Shown here: in pieces, positions 6,257 to 14,561 of the stretch
Layout: each line of letters opens with the position of its first letter
Numbering within the stretch: position 1 is the first letter of the stretch
Source: an uncultured Fidelibacterota bacterium
Lineage (GTDB): Bacteria > Marinisomatota > Marinisomatia > Marinisomatales > UBA1611
Length of the DNA stretch: 17,135 nucleotides
NCBI GenBank assembly: GCA_913041325.1
Contig: CAJWHU010000015.1
Coordinates: forward strand, 1-17,135
Reading direction: 5' to 3'
Translations under genes and position numbers: made by a program
The notes under the pieces: generated by a model
The model's input: the letters and a program-made list of their open reading frames with translations, nothing else
Told to the model about the DNA's origin: nothing
Databases searched by the model: none

Positions 6257-6880
6257 TCAAAAAAATGAAAATCGTATTATTTTTCTTTTGGGCTTGTATT
6301 TTTTCTTCCATGGCTTTTTACCCTCCCAAGATAGCTTAATTCCTTTTTTTCTTCCTTCTGGGCCATGTAAAAACTGACTTTGTTTGTCTTTTTTTTGCAT
6401 ATCCAGGCTGATCGACTCCAGTATAAGGTTTTTGGTAGAACGATCCAATCGGTCAAAATTTTCATAAATAATGTCACTACCAAATCGAGCCCCAATCAGT
6501 TTTAACAGCTTACCCAAATAGTATATTGAAATTCCGCCAGCAACGCCTAATAGTAGTTCTTGATCTGAAACGTATGTTTCATCTAAATGCCCCGATATAC
6601 CTAACCCAGCAGTTGCTGCAAGCATCATTGTGCCAATAAATATGCAAGGTGACCCAACATATGAATAGGATTTTTCTGAGTATCTAACTTCAACTAGGTT
6701 TTTAATTGGCACGGCCATAAGAACAATTTCATCTTCCCAGAAAATTACCTTTCTGTTTTTTAGTGTAAAGTGATTTGAGGATGTAAAAATATCGTCTGTT
6801 CTAGTAAAAAGCTGAATTCGCTGAGCATTTACGATGGGAGTAAACAATTGTAATAACACTAAAATTTTTATGACTAACAT
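6257..6880 (-). CDS. Hypothetical exported/membrane protein with basic tail
   Basis: 207 residues, not recognised. A signal-like N-terminus (1-19, ending VNAQ) is followed by a beta-type segment with KNRKVIFWEDEIVLMAV and VPIKNLVEVRYSE, which looks like a short strand-rich domain. Two hydrophobic stretches follow (about 77-97 and 108-130, both rich in Gly and small residues). The last 40 residues are dominated by Lys and Arg (KKPWKKKYKPKRK). A cleaved signal plus two spans would return the basic tail to the periplasm; if the first segment stays as a helix, the tail would be cytoplasmic. It sits 9 bases after the aminotransferase gene and 4 before the nucleosidase gene. Confidence 0.75.
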   Translation of the reverse strand: MLVIKILVLLQLFTPIVNAQRIQLFTRTDDIFTSSNHFTLKNRKVIFWEDEIVLMAVPIKNLVEVRYSEKSYSYVGSPCIFIGTMMLAATAGLGISGHLDETYVSDQELLLGVAGGISIYYLGKLLKLIGARFGSDIIYENFDRLDRSTKNLILESISLDMQKKDKQSQFLHGPEGRKKGIKLSWEGKKPWKKKYKPKRKIIRFSFF

Positions 6881-6889
6881 ATGTGTAAT

Positions 6890-8026
6890 TTAAAAAATAG
6901 ATGATAATGCATTAACAATAGAATCTAAGTCATTCTTATCATTATATACTTGAAATGAAGCTCGAATAAGTTTGATTCCGTTCCATTCAAAGATTGGTAT
7001 TTCAATTTTGAAATCTTTTAGAAGTATATCTTTAAGATCCTCAGGAGCATTCTTAGGAAGCGGATGCGCAACCATTTGACCAATCCAGTTGCCACCCTCA
7101 TAAATTCTATTTGTACCAAGAATTTGATTGAATTTTGAACTAGCCTCAGATGCTAATAAAAAACAATCATTTTTATTTTGTTTGATGTGCTTATTATAAA
7201 AATTGATTGCACTTGGTACAGTTAAAAAAGAAGATAGATCGTTAGTTCCTTGCCACTGAAATTCCTTCAGAAAGTTTGAAGGGCCAGGGTCCTCGCCCTC
7301 ATCACCCCAACTTTTTACAACAGGTGAAACCCAATTTTGATGAGCTTTTTTTACATATAAAAAAGTTGTTCCTTTTGGCATACAAAGCCATTTATGCAAC
7401 GCCCCGGTATAAAAATCACAACCTAAATCATTAATATTTAATGGAATATGCCCAGGAACATGGGCGCCATCAACTATTGTCAAGATACCCCTTGATTTTG
7501 CCATCTGAATTATTTCTTTTATTGGGAGTATTAGTGCAGTAGGACTCGTTATGTGGGAGATAAATATAACCTTTGTCTTATCACTAACCCCTGACCAAAA
7601 ATCATTTTTAAACTTTTCTTTGGACACCAGAGGAATGGGTATTTCCTGCTGAACAATTCTTACACCGGTTTTGTTAGACATTGAACACCATGCACGTATT
7701 AGCGCGCCGTATTCATGATTAGTCATTAAAATTTCATCAGATGGTTCGAGTTTTAAACTGTGGATGATATTTGATACCGCGGTTGTAGGATTAGGAAAAA
7801 ATAATATGCTGTCTTCCTCGCAGCCAATAAAAGAACTCATACTTACTCTGGAATCTTTTAAGTAAGAGTATAACTGCTTAGTAAAGAAATCTACAGGCTG
7901 TTTCTCGATATTTCTCTGCCACTTTTGATAATCGGTGAACACTGGTTCGGGACAAGAGCCGTATGAACCATGATTTAAAAATATGATTTCTGGATCAAGT
8001 AAAAAGTAATCTTTTAGGTTTTTCAT
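6890..8026 (-). CDS. Class V aminotransferase-fold PLP enzyme (isopenicillin-N epimerase-like)
   Basis: 378 residues, a normal length for fold-type I class V enzymes. The start FLNHGSYGSCP (16-26) and DYQKWQRNIEKQPVDFF are typical of the isopenicillin N epimerase-like group. Asp186 in TIVDGAHVPGH would contact the PLP pyridine nitrogen, and Lys212 in YTGALHKWLCMPKG is the expected Schiff-base lysine. The group also holds cysteine desulfurases, ergothioneine C-S lyases (EgtE) and kynureninase-like enzymes, and the substrate cannot be told from sequence here. No beta-lactam or ergothioneine partner gene is in the window, so the epimerase name should be read as a fold label. The ATG at 8024-8026 is preceded by TTGATAAA, the same string as before the nucleosidase start, with no Shine-Dalgarno. 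Confidence 0.85.
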   Translation of the reverse strand: MKNLKDYFLLDPEIIFLNHGSYGSCPEPVFTDYQKWQRNIEKQPVDFFTKQLYSYLKDSRVSMSSFIGCEEDSILFFPNPTTAVSNIIHSLKLEPSDEILMTNHEYGALIRAWCSMSNKTGVRIVQQEIPIPLVSKEKFKNDFWSGVSDKTKVIFISHITSPTALILPIKEIIQMAKSRGILTIVDGAHVPGHIPLNINDLGCDFYTGALHKWLCMPKGTTFLYVKKAHQNWVSPVVKSWGDEGEDPGPSNFLKEFQWQGTNDLSSFLTVPSAINFYNKHIKQNKNDCFLLASEASSKFNQILGTNRIYEGGNWIGQMVAHPLPKNAPEDLKDILLKDFKIEIPIFEWNGIKLIRASFQVYNDKNDLDSIVNALSSIF

Positions 8027-8078
8027 TTTATCAATAAAAACTCAATCTAAAAAATTATACAAACTTATAGGACGCAAA

Positions 8079-8771
8079 CTAATAAGGCAATGGTCTCATG
8101 GTTTTAAAACCAGCATAAAAAGCTAGTATATGTATTATACCTAAAATTTCAAATCCTATGATGTACCACGGCCATTCGCCAATAATCATTGGATTATTAA
8201 CGATAGGGCGGTCGCACAAGTACATATAATTTGATCCTGAAAAATAGTTAAACACCCCTACGAATACTATTAACAATTGGCACATTAGAATCACTCTTAA
8301 CCACGATAAATCCCTAACACGATAGCCCTGCACAATGCCTAAAAATAACGGAATTAGTATAATCCCTATGTGGCTAAGGTAATACTTAAAAACTAAAAAT
8401 GGCATGTCACCGTGGTTAAGTTGAGGTGTTAAAATAGCGTGCAATGCTCCTGGGAATCCTATCAAGGCTAGAAACTCAAATCCGCCTTGCTTGGGTTTGA
8501 TCATAATAATACCTGCAATTAACCCTGCTACCCCGCATAAATGAATTGGTAAAGAACTATGGAGGCTCCATAAACCCAGTTTATATAGATACACACTTTG
8601 TATTACCTCAGCAAATATCATCGCTATGCCAATTGTCACCATTAATATTCTTCTTTTATCGGGAGGTATGCGTGTGCCAATTTGTATAACAGTAAACACT
8701 ACTACTACAGAAATACCTATTCCGAAAAACCAGAGAGGGGATAAGGGCTCGATCACAGTAGGGGTAATCAA
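8079..8771 (-). CDS. YwaF/TIGR02206-like integral membrane protein
   Basis: About 230 residues with six or seven hydrophobic helices. Recognisable family landmarks are LPIHLCG (74-80), GALHAILTPQL (108-118), YLSHIG (131-136), NYMYLC (181-186) and EWPWYI (199-204). These fit the bacterial YwaF / TIGR02206 family, related to eukaryotic TMEM164. The conserved His and Cys within or near membrane segments would suit a membrane-bound lipid enzyme, and an acyltransferase role has been proposed for TMEM164; no activity is established for bacterial members as far as I know. The first possible start is TTG at 8769-8771, 7 bases after the upstream stop; a GTG five codons later is an alternative. Confidence 0.8.
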   Translation of the reverse strand: MITPTVIEPLSPLWFFGIGISVVVVFTVIQIGTRIPPDKRRILMVTIGIAMIFAEVIQSVYLYKLGLWSLHSSLPIHLCGVAGLIAGIIMIKPKQGGFEFLALIGFPGALHAILTPQLNHGDMPFLVFKYYLSHIGIILIPLFLGIVQGYRVRDLSWLRVILMCQLLIVFVGVFNYFSGSNYMYLCDRPIVNNPMIIGEWPWYIIGFEILGIIHILAFYAGFKTMRPLPY

Positions 8772-8778
8772 AATATAT

Positions 8779-9576
8779 TTAAAAGCGTCCTATTCTTTTT
8801 TTCAGAAGCACTGCATGATCAACTAAATTTGCCAAGAGGGATTGATTTATTTTACTTGAATGGATAGAGCTTGAGAGTTTTTGCAGATCATCTTGATAGG
8901 ATTTGTAATAAGATAATGCAGGTTTTTGTAAAGATTGTTTAATATTATCTCTATCTCCTTCCTCCCAATCTACCTTAAAAACATCAAATAAATGCTGCAC
9001 TAGAGTTAACTGATGTTTTTGTGTCATTCCTATCCTTTGTAGGTAGGCAAAAAAACCTGCCATTGAAACCTGGAGTCCAGTTAAGTATCCAGATCTTGTC
9101 TGTTTTTTCCTGCATTCATTTTCCAGCAAAAGAGTTTTTTGGACTATTTTTAAAATTGCATAAACTTGGTTCATGCCCTTGTGTTGAATATACGGGTCGG
9201 GAGTATGTTTAGGAGAAGCTATTTCAGAGTCCTCCAGAATAATATTCACCCTCATAAGATGATTTTTAATTAATTCTGTGTAATAACCTCTCATTGTTCG
9301 AGTTACACTTGTTCTCTCGCTTTTTGTCAGCATCATAAAATAAATCGTATCTTTTAAGAGATACGCTACTTTTTGAACAATTTCGTTATCATCATCGCTA
9401 ATTTCAAAAAATGATATCTGAGAATCTGACTTGTAATGACTTAAAGGGCAGTCTGAACTGCTCAATACTTTAATTAGCTTATCTTGGTTTTCGAAATAAT
9501 ATTTCTCAATGTCTTCAAGTATAGAGTCCGGGCTATATTTTTGTCTAAGCTGCTCTGTTGTAAATAAATTTTTCAT
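8779..9576 (-). CDS. Hypothetical cytoplasmic, mostly helical protein
   Basis: 265 residues, not recognised. There is no signal sequence or membrane span. The composition is charged and helical, with a central stretch SERTSVTRTMRGYYTELIKN (about 85-104) and a Lys/Leu-rich C-terminal helix ending KKRIGRF. It contains only scattered cysteines and no nucleotide-binding or catalytic motif that I can see. It lies 53 bases downstream of the giant T9SS gene and 7 bases upstream of the YwaF-like gene, so it more likely belongs to the latter group. ATG start with no Shine-Dalgarno. Confidence 0.75.
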   Translation of the reverse strand: MKNLFTTEQLRQKYSPDSILEDIEKYYFENQDKLIKVLSSSDCPLSHYKSDSQISFFEISDDDNEIVQKVAYLLKDTIYFMMLTKSERTSVTRTMRGYYTELIKNHLMRVNIILEDSEIASPKHTPDPYIQHKGMNQVYAILKIVQKTLLLENECRKKQTRSGYLTGLQVSMAGFFAYLQRIGMTQKHQLTLVQHLFDVFKVDWEEGDRDNIKQSLQKPALSYYKSYQDDLQKLSSSIHSSKINQSLLANLVDHAVLLKKRIGRF

Positions 9577-9629
9577 CTAATTGTAAATGTAAGAGTTGTT
9601 TCCAATTTAAGGCAACCTTGTAAGTCTTT

Positions 9630-12600
9630 TTATTTCAAAAAAATTATTTTTTGGGTACGTACTTTATCTCCATAATTAAGCCTCGTAAAATACATTCCTG
9701 TGGGATATCCGGTTGCATTCCATTGTACAGTATATGACCCTGGAAGTCTTTTTTCATTTAATAATACTTCAACCTCTCTGCCTTGTATATCAAAAATACT
9801 AATAGATACATTAGCAGAATTATTTGATTCTGGTATATCAAATCTGAACGTCGTAGTTGGATTAAAAGGGTTTGGAAAAGCAGGATGTAAATCAATTTTT
9901 TTGGGTATCAAACTATTGCCTAAGCTTATTGCCCCCTTTTGATATATCGATTTATCGGCCTTATTTAAAAAATATAAGAGTGTAGCTTTGTCGGTTTGAT
10001 TTAAATCAAAAATTATTGTATCAGGTTCAAATATACCAGGCTTTGCAAATTCTAAAATTGAAAATCCTTTTTCTGGGAGATGATATTCCAAGTACATTTG
10101 TCCACTTTTATTATCTTTGTTACCAAACAGAATTGGTGCTTCATTTTTCGCGTCGTAAATTATTTGTATCTTTCCTGCAACCACTGAATCACCTAGAAAA
10201 ATAGTATAAAGATCCTCATGTTTATTAATTTCTAACTTACGCCCTAACTGTACAGTGTCTTCAACTATTTCACCATACGTTTCCTGATACCATGACCACA
10301 TTTGTATGAATGCCATACCATCTTCAATATCAAACTTACTATCTGGATAACTGACAAAATGGGGGGCAGCCCCAATTACAGGACCAAGCTCATAGTTTGT
10401 ATTTTTATCCTCCCAATTTTCAACGAGATCCCAAAGGTCATTGTAATTAATTGAGGAGTCAAGATCATAATCCCCAAGCATTGGAGTTACATAGGTGTAG
10501 GCAATATCAACCGTAGTCAATTTGTTTTGATCTTCGAGATAAGAAAAATTAACTGTGATGGAATCATAGCTAGCAAGGGGTGGGAGCAATGTTATACTTA
10601 TTGATGAATCAAAGAGACTTGAATCATAACTCACTGAATCAATAGCTGATGATGTAATTGTAAATTCTAGTGAATCTAATTTTTCATTGAACTGAAAAGT
10701 AATTGGCGTACTTTCCATTAACACAACAAATGAGTCTATGGGGACAGATATGGAGTCTATGCTTGGCGGAAGTATGTCAAATAGTTTTAAGGTATCGGTC
10801 AATACGTCTGCAACAAACTGGTTAGAGGACTCGTCATATGCCGTCATATCTGCTGCAGGTTTTAAAATAATGAATTCGTTTCCGCTAGGTGTGTAATTAA
10901 ATTCGAGATTTACTCGAATGCTATTCTCTCCACCAGTTAAAAAATTACTGTCTGTTTTTGTAAGACTTGTGATAATGCAGGTGTCCACAGGGCTTCCATT
11001 AGATATCAAAATCACCTCTATATCTGCAGTCACTAACGTTCCAGTAGCATTGTCATTACCAAATATTTGATCATCAAAAAAAAGATCAATAAAAGAGTTT
11101 GTTGAATCGAGGCTGAACGAGCTAACAGTTGGCGGCAGGTAATCCTCTATTGTAAAGGTAGCGCTAGTACTTATTTGAACATCATTACCACTTGGGTCCT
11201 GTAGAACGGCATCAAAAGAGTAGTATATGACAGATTCACTTGGGTAAGGCTCTGCGGGTGAAATTGAAATTGACGGCGGCTGGCCCTCCATCGTTAAAGT
11301 GAATGGAATATCGGATCCTGAATCATCGTCAAATTTTAATGTGATAAAAGGTATTAAATCGGAAACTGTAGCTTCTAACCCAGTACCTGGAATGTGAACG
11401 GACTCAGAAAAGTTGATAGTGATAGATTCTTCTTTATCAACCTGTGAAGTTCCATCAGCCATCGAGTCCATACCACTTGGTGGATATTGATCATTAAGTT
11501 GGATGGAGTCTGAAACCTCTATCATTGGTACAGGAATACCAGATAGACTATAAATACTAAAGTTTGTGGTGGGTGAGATAATAATTTTCTCCTCACCTGA
11601 TGGTAGATCATTGTATTCAATATAAAGTCTAATTACAGTCTCTCCACCAGATAGAGCAGTGTTGTTAATTTTTACCACGTCTGTAGGACTTGCTGTGACC
11701 GCGTTTCCGCCATTGGAAATTATATCTGCACTGAACGATGATAAACTAACTGGCTGGGATTGAATGGAGTTACCATAAATGCCAACAGAGTACGTAAGAT
11801 CAACATACTCGTTACTATCAGCCAAAACATATGATTCGATGTATGCAGAGGCAAGGAGCATAACCTCTTGAGAAACAACATTGGCTGACATTGCATTGCC
11901 ATAAATATCAAAAACTGCAGAACCGTTTGCGGGTGAAAAGGTTATGGTCTCGACACCACTTGGAGAACCACTTAATTCTAATTGAGCATGAATGACAGTC
12001 TCTCCCCCCACAAGTGCCGAACCATTTTGATCCGTCAAACCAGATACACTTAGTGTTTGACAGTTGCCACCGTTTGTGTTGTAATCATACGTGAGGTTTG
12101 AAATTTCTACGGGTGCCGCGGCTTTAGTCTCAACTATAAAAGGCACCTCGTATGAGGATTCATGGTCGTTCCAGGTTCCATCTGCCCACATGTGTATAAA
12201 ATCTTCTGCTCCATCAGCATCGTTTGGTTCACCATCAGCCCAATTGCTATAATCAAATTGATCACCATTGACCCATTCATAAATACCTTCATTATTAATA
12301 TCATTCAGACCTATCCATGCCTCATTGTCCCCAATCGATGTACTGATAAAATTATTCTCCTCTTGAGAGCCAATACATACTAGATGCACATTTTCCTCTG
12401 ACTGTGTGAACGAATAGGCTCCACCCCATGTATCTGAATAGTTAGAGAGGTAATACTTACTACCACCAAACTGTCCTAAGTATGTAAAGTTTGGCCAGCT
12501 GTAGCTCGTAATTTCTCCATAAACAGGTTCATTGAAGGTGAGCTTTACATACTCGTTAATAGATCCTATTGCACTTGATTGTATGTTTGGTGGTGTTTCA

Positions 12601-14561
12601 TCTGCAGTACGAAAAAATAGAGTACTAGTGAGATAAGAATTATTATTAAAATCCTCAACAACAGCTTGTATGGTCAAACGGATTAATGAGAACTCTGGCA
12701 GCTGGCCATCAGGGTTAATTGTAAAGGTTATATTGTCTGGGGTTGAAATACTATAGCTCAAGGATTCTCCCGTTTCTGAATTTTCTAATAAAAAACAATC
12801 ACCAGCATTTCCGTTTGTGATATTAGAATTATCAGAGTGCCTCACCTGCTCCGAAAAGGTCACAGTAATATTACTAACCGTACCAACATTTTGTGCATTC
12901 ATTGTTGGGTTCGAGAAATTAATTATAGGCGGTTGTGCATCAGTCAAAGCTATCGTTATGCCGTCAATGTCAAGCAACGGAACTCCAACACTATTGAAAA
13001 TAGAAGATACTGATGCAGGGCCTATTGTGACTATCTCAGACCCACTTGGCGTATCTGGATAGTCAATGTTGATTTTTACATCTTCTGATCCTGGAGATAG
13101 GGTGCCATTTGCCATAGTAGTTAGGGACATAATGTAAGCCTCATCAGCCGCTCCTCCGTTCGGGTTAATCTCTAGGTTATAATCCTCAGGCTCAAGAGCA
13201 ATACCATTCCCATTATAAACATCTGTGTAATCACCACCGTATACGCCTTCACTGAAATGGTAATTAATTTCAGTGTAATCCTCTGATGTTGTAGTGGAAT
13301 CAACAACAAGAGAGTAACCGAACCAGGTTCTCACAGTTCCATTACCTCCGTTTCTGTCGTCAACAACGATGTAATAGACCCCTGGGTCCCACTGCAATAG
13401 TGGCAACATGTTTGCCCATGTTGGGTTAGATTCAAATCCTGATATGCATTCAAATGCAAAATTTTCACTTGTTTCGTCTGGATAATAAATTTCTAAGTTA
13501 GAATCGTCTTGAAATAATATCCAGGATGCCTCATCGCATTCCCTATAAACAGCAATCTGAACATCTATATTGGTCTCAGCATCACATGTTGTAATGTATA
13601 TATTCGCTGGCTGAGTGAGGGTGAGCTTGTATGTATGATCATTCCCATTTGCACCATTTGAGTGGGAACCGCCACCGGGATATGGAAATTCGCTTTGATT
13701 CCAATCATCATCTTGGGTGATAAGGTCGGCTAAATGATTATAAGGAAAGTCCACTTCAGTTATCTCAGTATCAAAACATTCACTGGCTACGGGACAAACA
13801 TCATTGTTGTTATAGACCTCTTCTAAACTGAAATTATCTGTATCGCCGCTTAAAGTCCCGTTGTTATTGCTTCCGCTTTGGTCTTCTATCGTTGGATCTG
13901 TACCATCATTGAAGTTCCAGTGACCAATTAAATCGTCTGGTCCAGGTCCGTTATCGCAGTAGACATTTAATATTTCTTCACTACTCATTTCATATTCCCA
14001 GAGTCGGACCTCATCAACAAGCCCCTCAAAATAACCATCTTCAGCTCCAGCGTTGTTAGTGCTCTTTCCAATCTTCATTTCTTCATCATCAATAAAATCC
14101 CAATTTATCGCGCCTCCCTCAGTGTCAAAGCTCTCTTGTTCTACACCATTTTTATATATTCTGGCTTTACCATCAGCTAGATTGTAAGTACCAGCAATAT
14201 GAGTCCAAACATCAGTTTCAAGTTCTGCTCCGGGGAAGGCTTGTAATCCATCTCCATATATGTCATAATTACCATCACCAACACTCACCATGAACCGCCA
14301 TTTATTTTCAAAATACATAATTGTAAATCCAGACTCAGCTTCAGGACCACCCAGTTTAAACCAGTGGATGATAGGCTGCCAATCGATGTATGATGATGAT
14401 GTAGGCTTTACCCAACATTCGATAGTCATTTCATTTTGTGGTTGTGAAACACCAGGTATAATGACAAAGTCACCTGAGTTTAAGCTAAGACTCTGATCTT
14501 GAGCCATTAGATTAAAAGCAGAAATGAAAATAATTACAAACAGGAGATATCTATTGAACAT
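9630..14561 (-). CDS. Giant T9SS-secreted multidomain surface protein (LamG, C-type lectin, Ig-like, dockerin-like)
   Basis: 1643 residues from the ATG at 14559-14561. A TTG 18 bases upstream would add six residues, but the ATG gives a clean signal peptide (MFNRYLLFVIIFISAFNLMAQ). Domains in order: LamG/concanavalin-like (about 24-204), PPC-like beta domain (256-421), repeat 1 (427-539), SbsA-type Ig-like (544-653), repeat 2 split by a C-type lectin domain (659-683 and 816-904; lectin 688-814), repeat 3 (905-1024), Ig-like (1027-1141), repeat 4 (1143-1264), Ig-like (1265-1360), dockerin-like EF-hand block (1361-1428), an unassigned beta domain (1434-1549), and a type A T9SS sorting domain (1558-1643). 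The protein is expected to cross the outer membrane by T9SS and be displayed or released; LamG plus lectin suggests glycan binding or adhesion. No catalytic domain is visible. It overlaps the cohesin-like lipoprotein gene by 11 bases. Confidence 0.93.
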   Translation of the reverse strand: MFNRYLLFVIIFISAFNLMAQDQSLSLNSGDFVIIPGVSQPQNEMTIECWVKPTSSSYIDWQPIIHWFKLGGPEAESGFTIMYFENKWRFMVSVGDGNYDIYGDGLQAFPGAELETDVWTHIAGTYNLADGKARIYKNGVEQESFDTEGGAINWDFIDDEEMKIGKSTNNAGAEDGYFEGLVDEVRLWEYEMSSEEILNVYCDNGPGPDDLIGHWNFNDGTDPTIEDQSGSNNNGTLSGDTDNFSLEEVYNNNDVCPVASECFDTEITEVDFPYNHLADLITQDDDWNQSEFPYPGGGSHSNGANGNDHTYKLTLTQPANIYITTCDAETNIDVQIAVYRECDEASWILFQDDSNLEIYYPDETSENFAFECISGFESNPTWANMLPLLQWDPGVYYIVVDDRNGGNGTVRTWFGYSLVVDSTTTSEDYTEINYHFSEGVYGGDYTDVYNGNGIALEPEDYNLEINPNGGAADEAYIMSLTTMANGTLSPGSEDVKINIDYPDTPSGSEIVTIGPASVSSIFNSVGVPLLDIDGITIALTDAQPPIINFSNPTMNAQNVGTVSNITVTFSEQVRHSDNSNITNGNAGDCFLLENSETGESLSYSISTPDNITFTINPDGQLPEFSLIRLTIQAVVEDFNNNSYLTSTLFFRTADETPPNIQSSAIGSINEYVKLTFNEPVYGEITSYSWPNFTYLGQFGGSKYYLSNYSDTWGGAYSFTQSEENVHLVCIGSQEENNFISTSIGDNEAWIGLNDINNEGIYEWVNGDQFDYSNWADGEPNDADGAEDFIHMWADGTWNDHESSYEVPFIVETKAAAPVEISNLTYDYNTNGGNCQTLSVSGLTDQNGSALVGGETVIHAQLELSGSPSGVETITFSPANGSAVFDIYGNAMSANVVSQEVMLLASAYIESYVLADSNEYVDLTYSVGIYGNSIQSQPVSLSSFSADIISNGGNAVTASPTDVVKINNTALSGGETVIRLYIEYNDLPSGEEKIIISPTTNFSIYSLSGIPVPMIEVSDSIQLNDQYPPSGMDSMADGTSQVDKEESITINFSESVHIPGTGLEATVSDLIPFITLKFDDDSGSDIPFTLTMEGQPPSISISPAEPYPSESVIYYSFDAVLQDPSGNDVQISTSATFTIEDYLPPTVSSFSLDSTNSFIDLFFDDQIFGNDNATGTLVTADIEVILISNGSPVDTCIITSLTKTDSNFLTGGENSIRVNLEFNYTPSGNEFIILKPAADMTAYDESSNQFVADVLTDTLKLFDILPPSIDSISVPIDSFVVLMESTPITFQFNEKLDSLEFTITSSAIDSVSYDSSLFDSSISITLLPPLASYDSITVNFSYLEDQNKLTTVDIAYTYVTPMLGDYDLDSSINYNDLWDLVENWEDKNTNYELGPVIGAAPHFVSYPDSKFDIEDGMAFIQMWSWYQETYGEIVEDTVQLGRKLEINKHEDLYTIFLGDSVVAGKIQIIYDAKNEAPILFGNKDNKSGQMYLEYHLPEKGFSILEFAKPGIFEPDTIIFDLNQTDKATLLYFLNKADKSIYQKGAISLGNSLIPKKIDLHPAFPNPFNPTTTFRFDIPESNNSANVSISIFDIQGREVEVLLNEKRLPGSYTVQWNATGYPTGMYFTRLNYGDKVRTQKIIFLK
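9633..9890 (-). other. Type A T9SS C-terminal sorting domain (coding segment)
   Basis: The last 86 residues start with LHPAFPNPFNPTTTFRFDIP, continue with VSISIFDIQGREV, then LPGSYTVQWNATGYPTGMYF and end VRTQKIIFLK. This is the standard Por-secretion sorting domain that is cleaved or anchored at the cell surface. It implies that the host genome encodes a T9SS. Confidence 0.95.
10278..10481 (-). other. Dockerin-like EF-hand block (coding segment)
   Basis: Within the giant protein, GDYDLDSSINYNDLWDLVENW has Asp at loop positions 1, 3, 5 and 12, as in a calcium-binding EF-hand. After a spacer (ELGPVIGAAPHF) a second, weaker element follows: YPDSKFDIEDGMAFIQMWSWY. Two such helices with a Trp-rich pattern match the dockerin-like modules I recall from marine FCB-group secreted proteins. 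Confidence 0.6.
10770..13283 (-). repeat. Four copies of a ~115-residue beta domain inside the giant protein
   Basis: Copies lie at 12945-13283, 12510-12587 plus 11850-12116 (split), 11490-11849 and 10770-11135. Shared marks in order are a strand 'E/F-[VI]-x-L-[TF]-[FY]..x-[VI]-[YF]-G', then 'I..NGG' or 'I.SNGS', then 'L.GGE..I.....E...PSG.E.I...P'. The similarity is at protein level and diverged. Ig-like domains separate some of the copies. Confidence 0.7.
12120..12500 (-). other. C-type lectin-like domain nested within repeat 2 (coding segment)
   Basis: Seen in order: GSKYYLS.Y..TW, A.SFTQSEENVHLV.IGSQEEN, AWIGLND, YEWVNG.....NWADGEPN, WADGTWND and PFIVE. EPN (778-780) and WND (797-799) are the calcium and sugar-binding marks of mannose-type lectin domains. 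Most canonical cysteines are absent, as is common in bacterial members. Confidence 0.85.

Noticed and set aside
6890..8026. Part of a beta-lactam or ergothioneine pathway
   Set aside because: Only the fold-level likeness of the class V enzyme supports it; no partner gene is present.
9609..9619. AAGGCAACCTT hairpin after the giant gene as a terminator
   Set aside because: The stem is only four base pairs and no T-run follows it on the minus strand, the direction that would matter.
12117..13062. Long plus-strand open frames opposite the giant gene
   Set aside because: They lie antisense to well-defined domains, have atypical composition and no family features.
9630..14561. Giant protein as a polysaccharide-degrading enzyme (LamG plus dockerin)
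   Set aside because: No glycoside hydrolase, lyase or peptidase domain is visible in any segment; binding or adhesion fits better.
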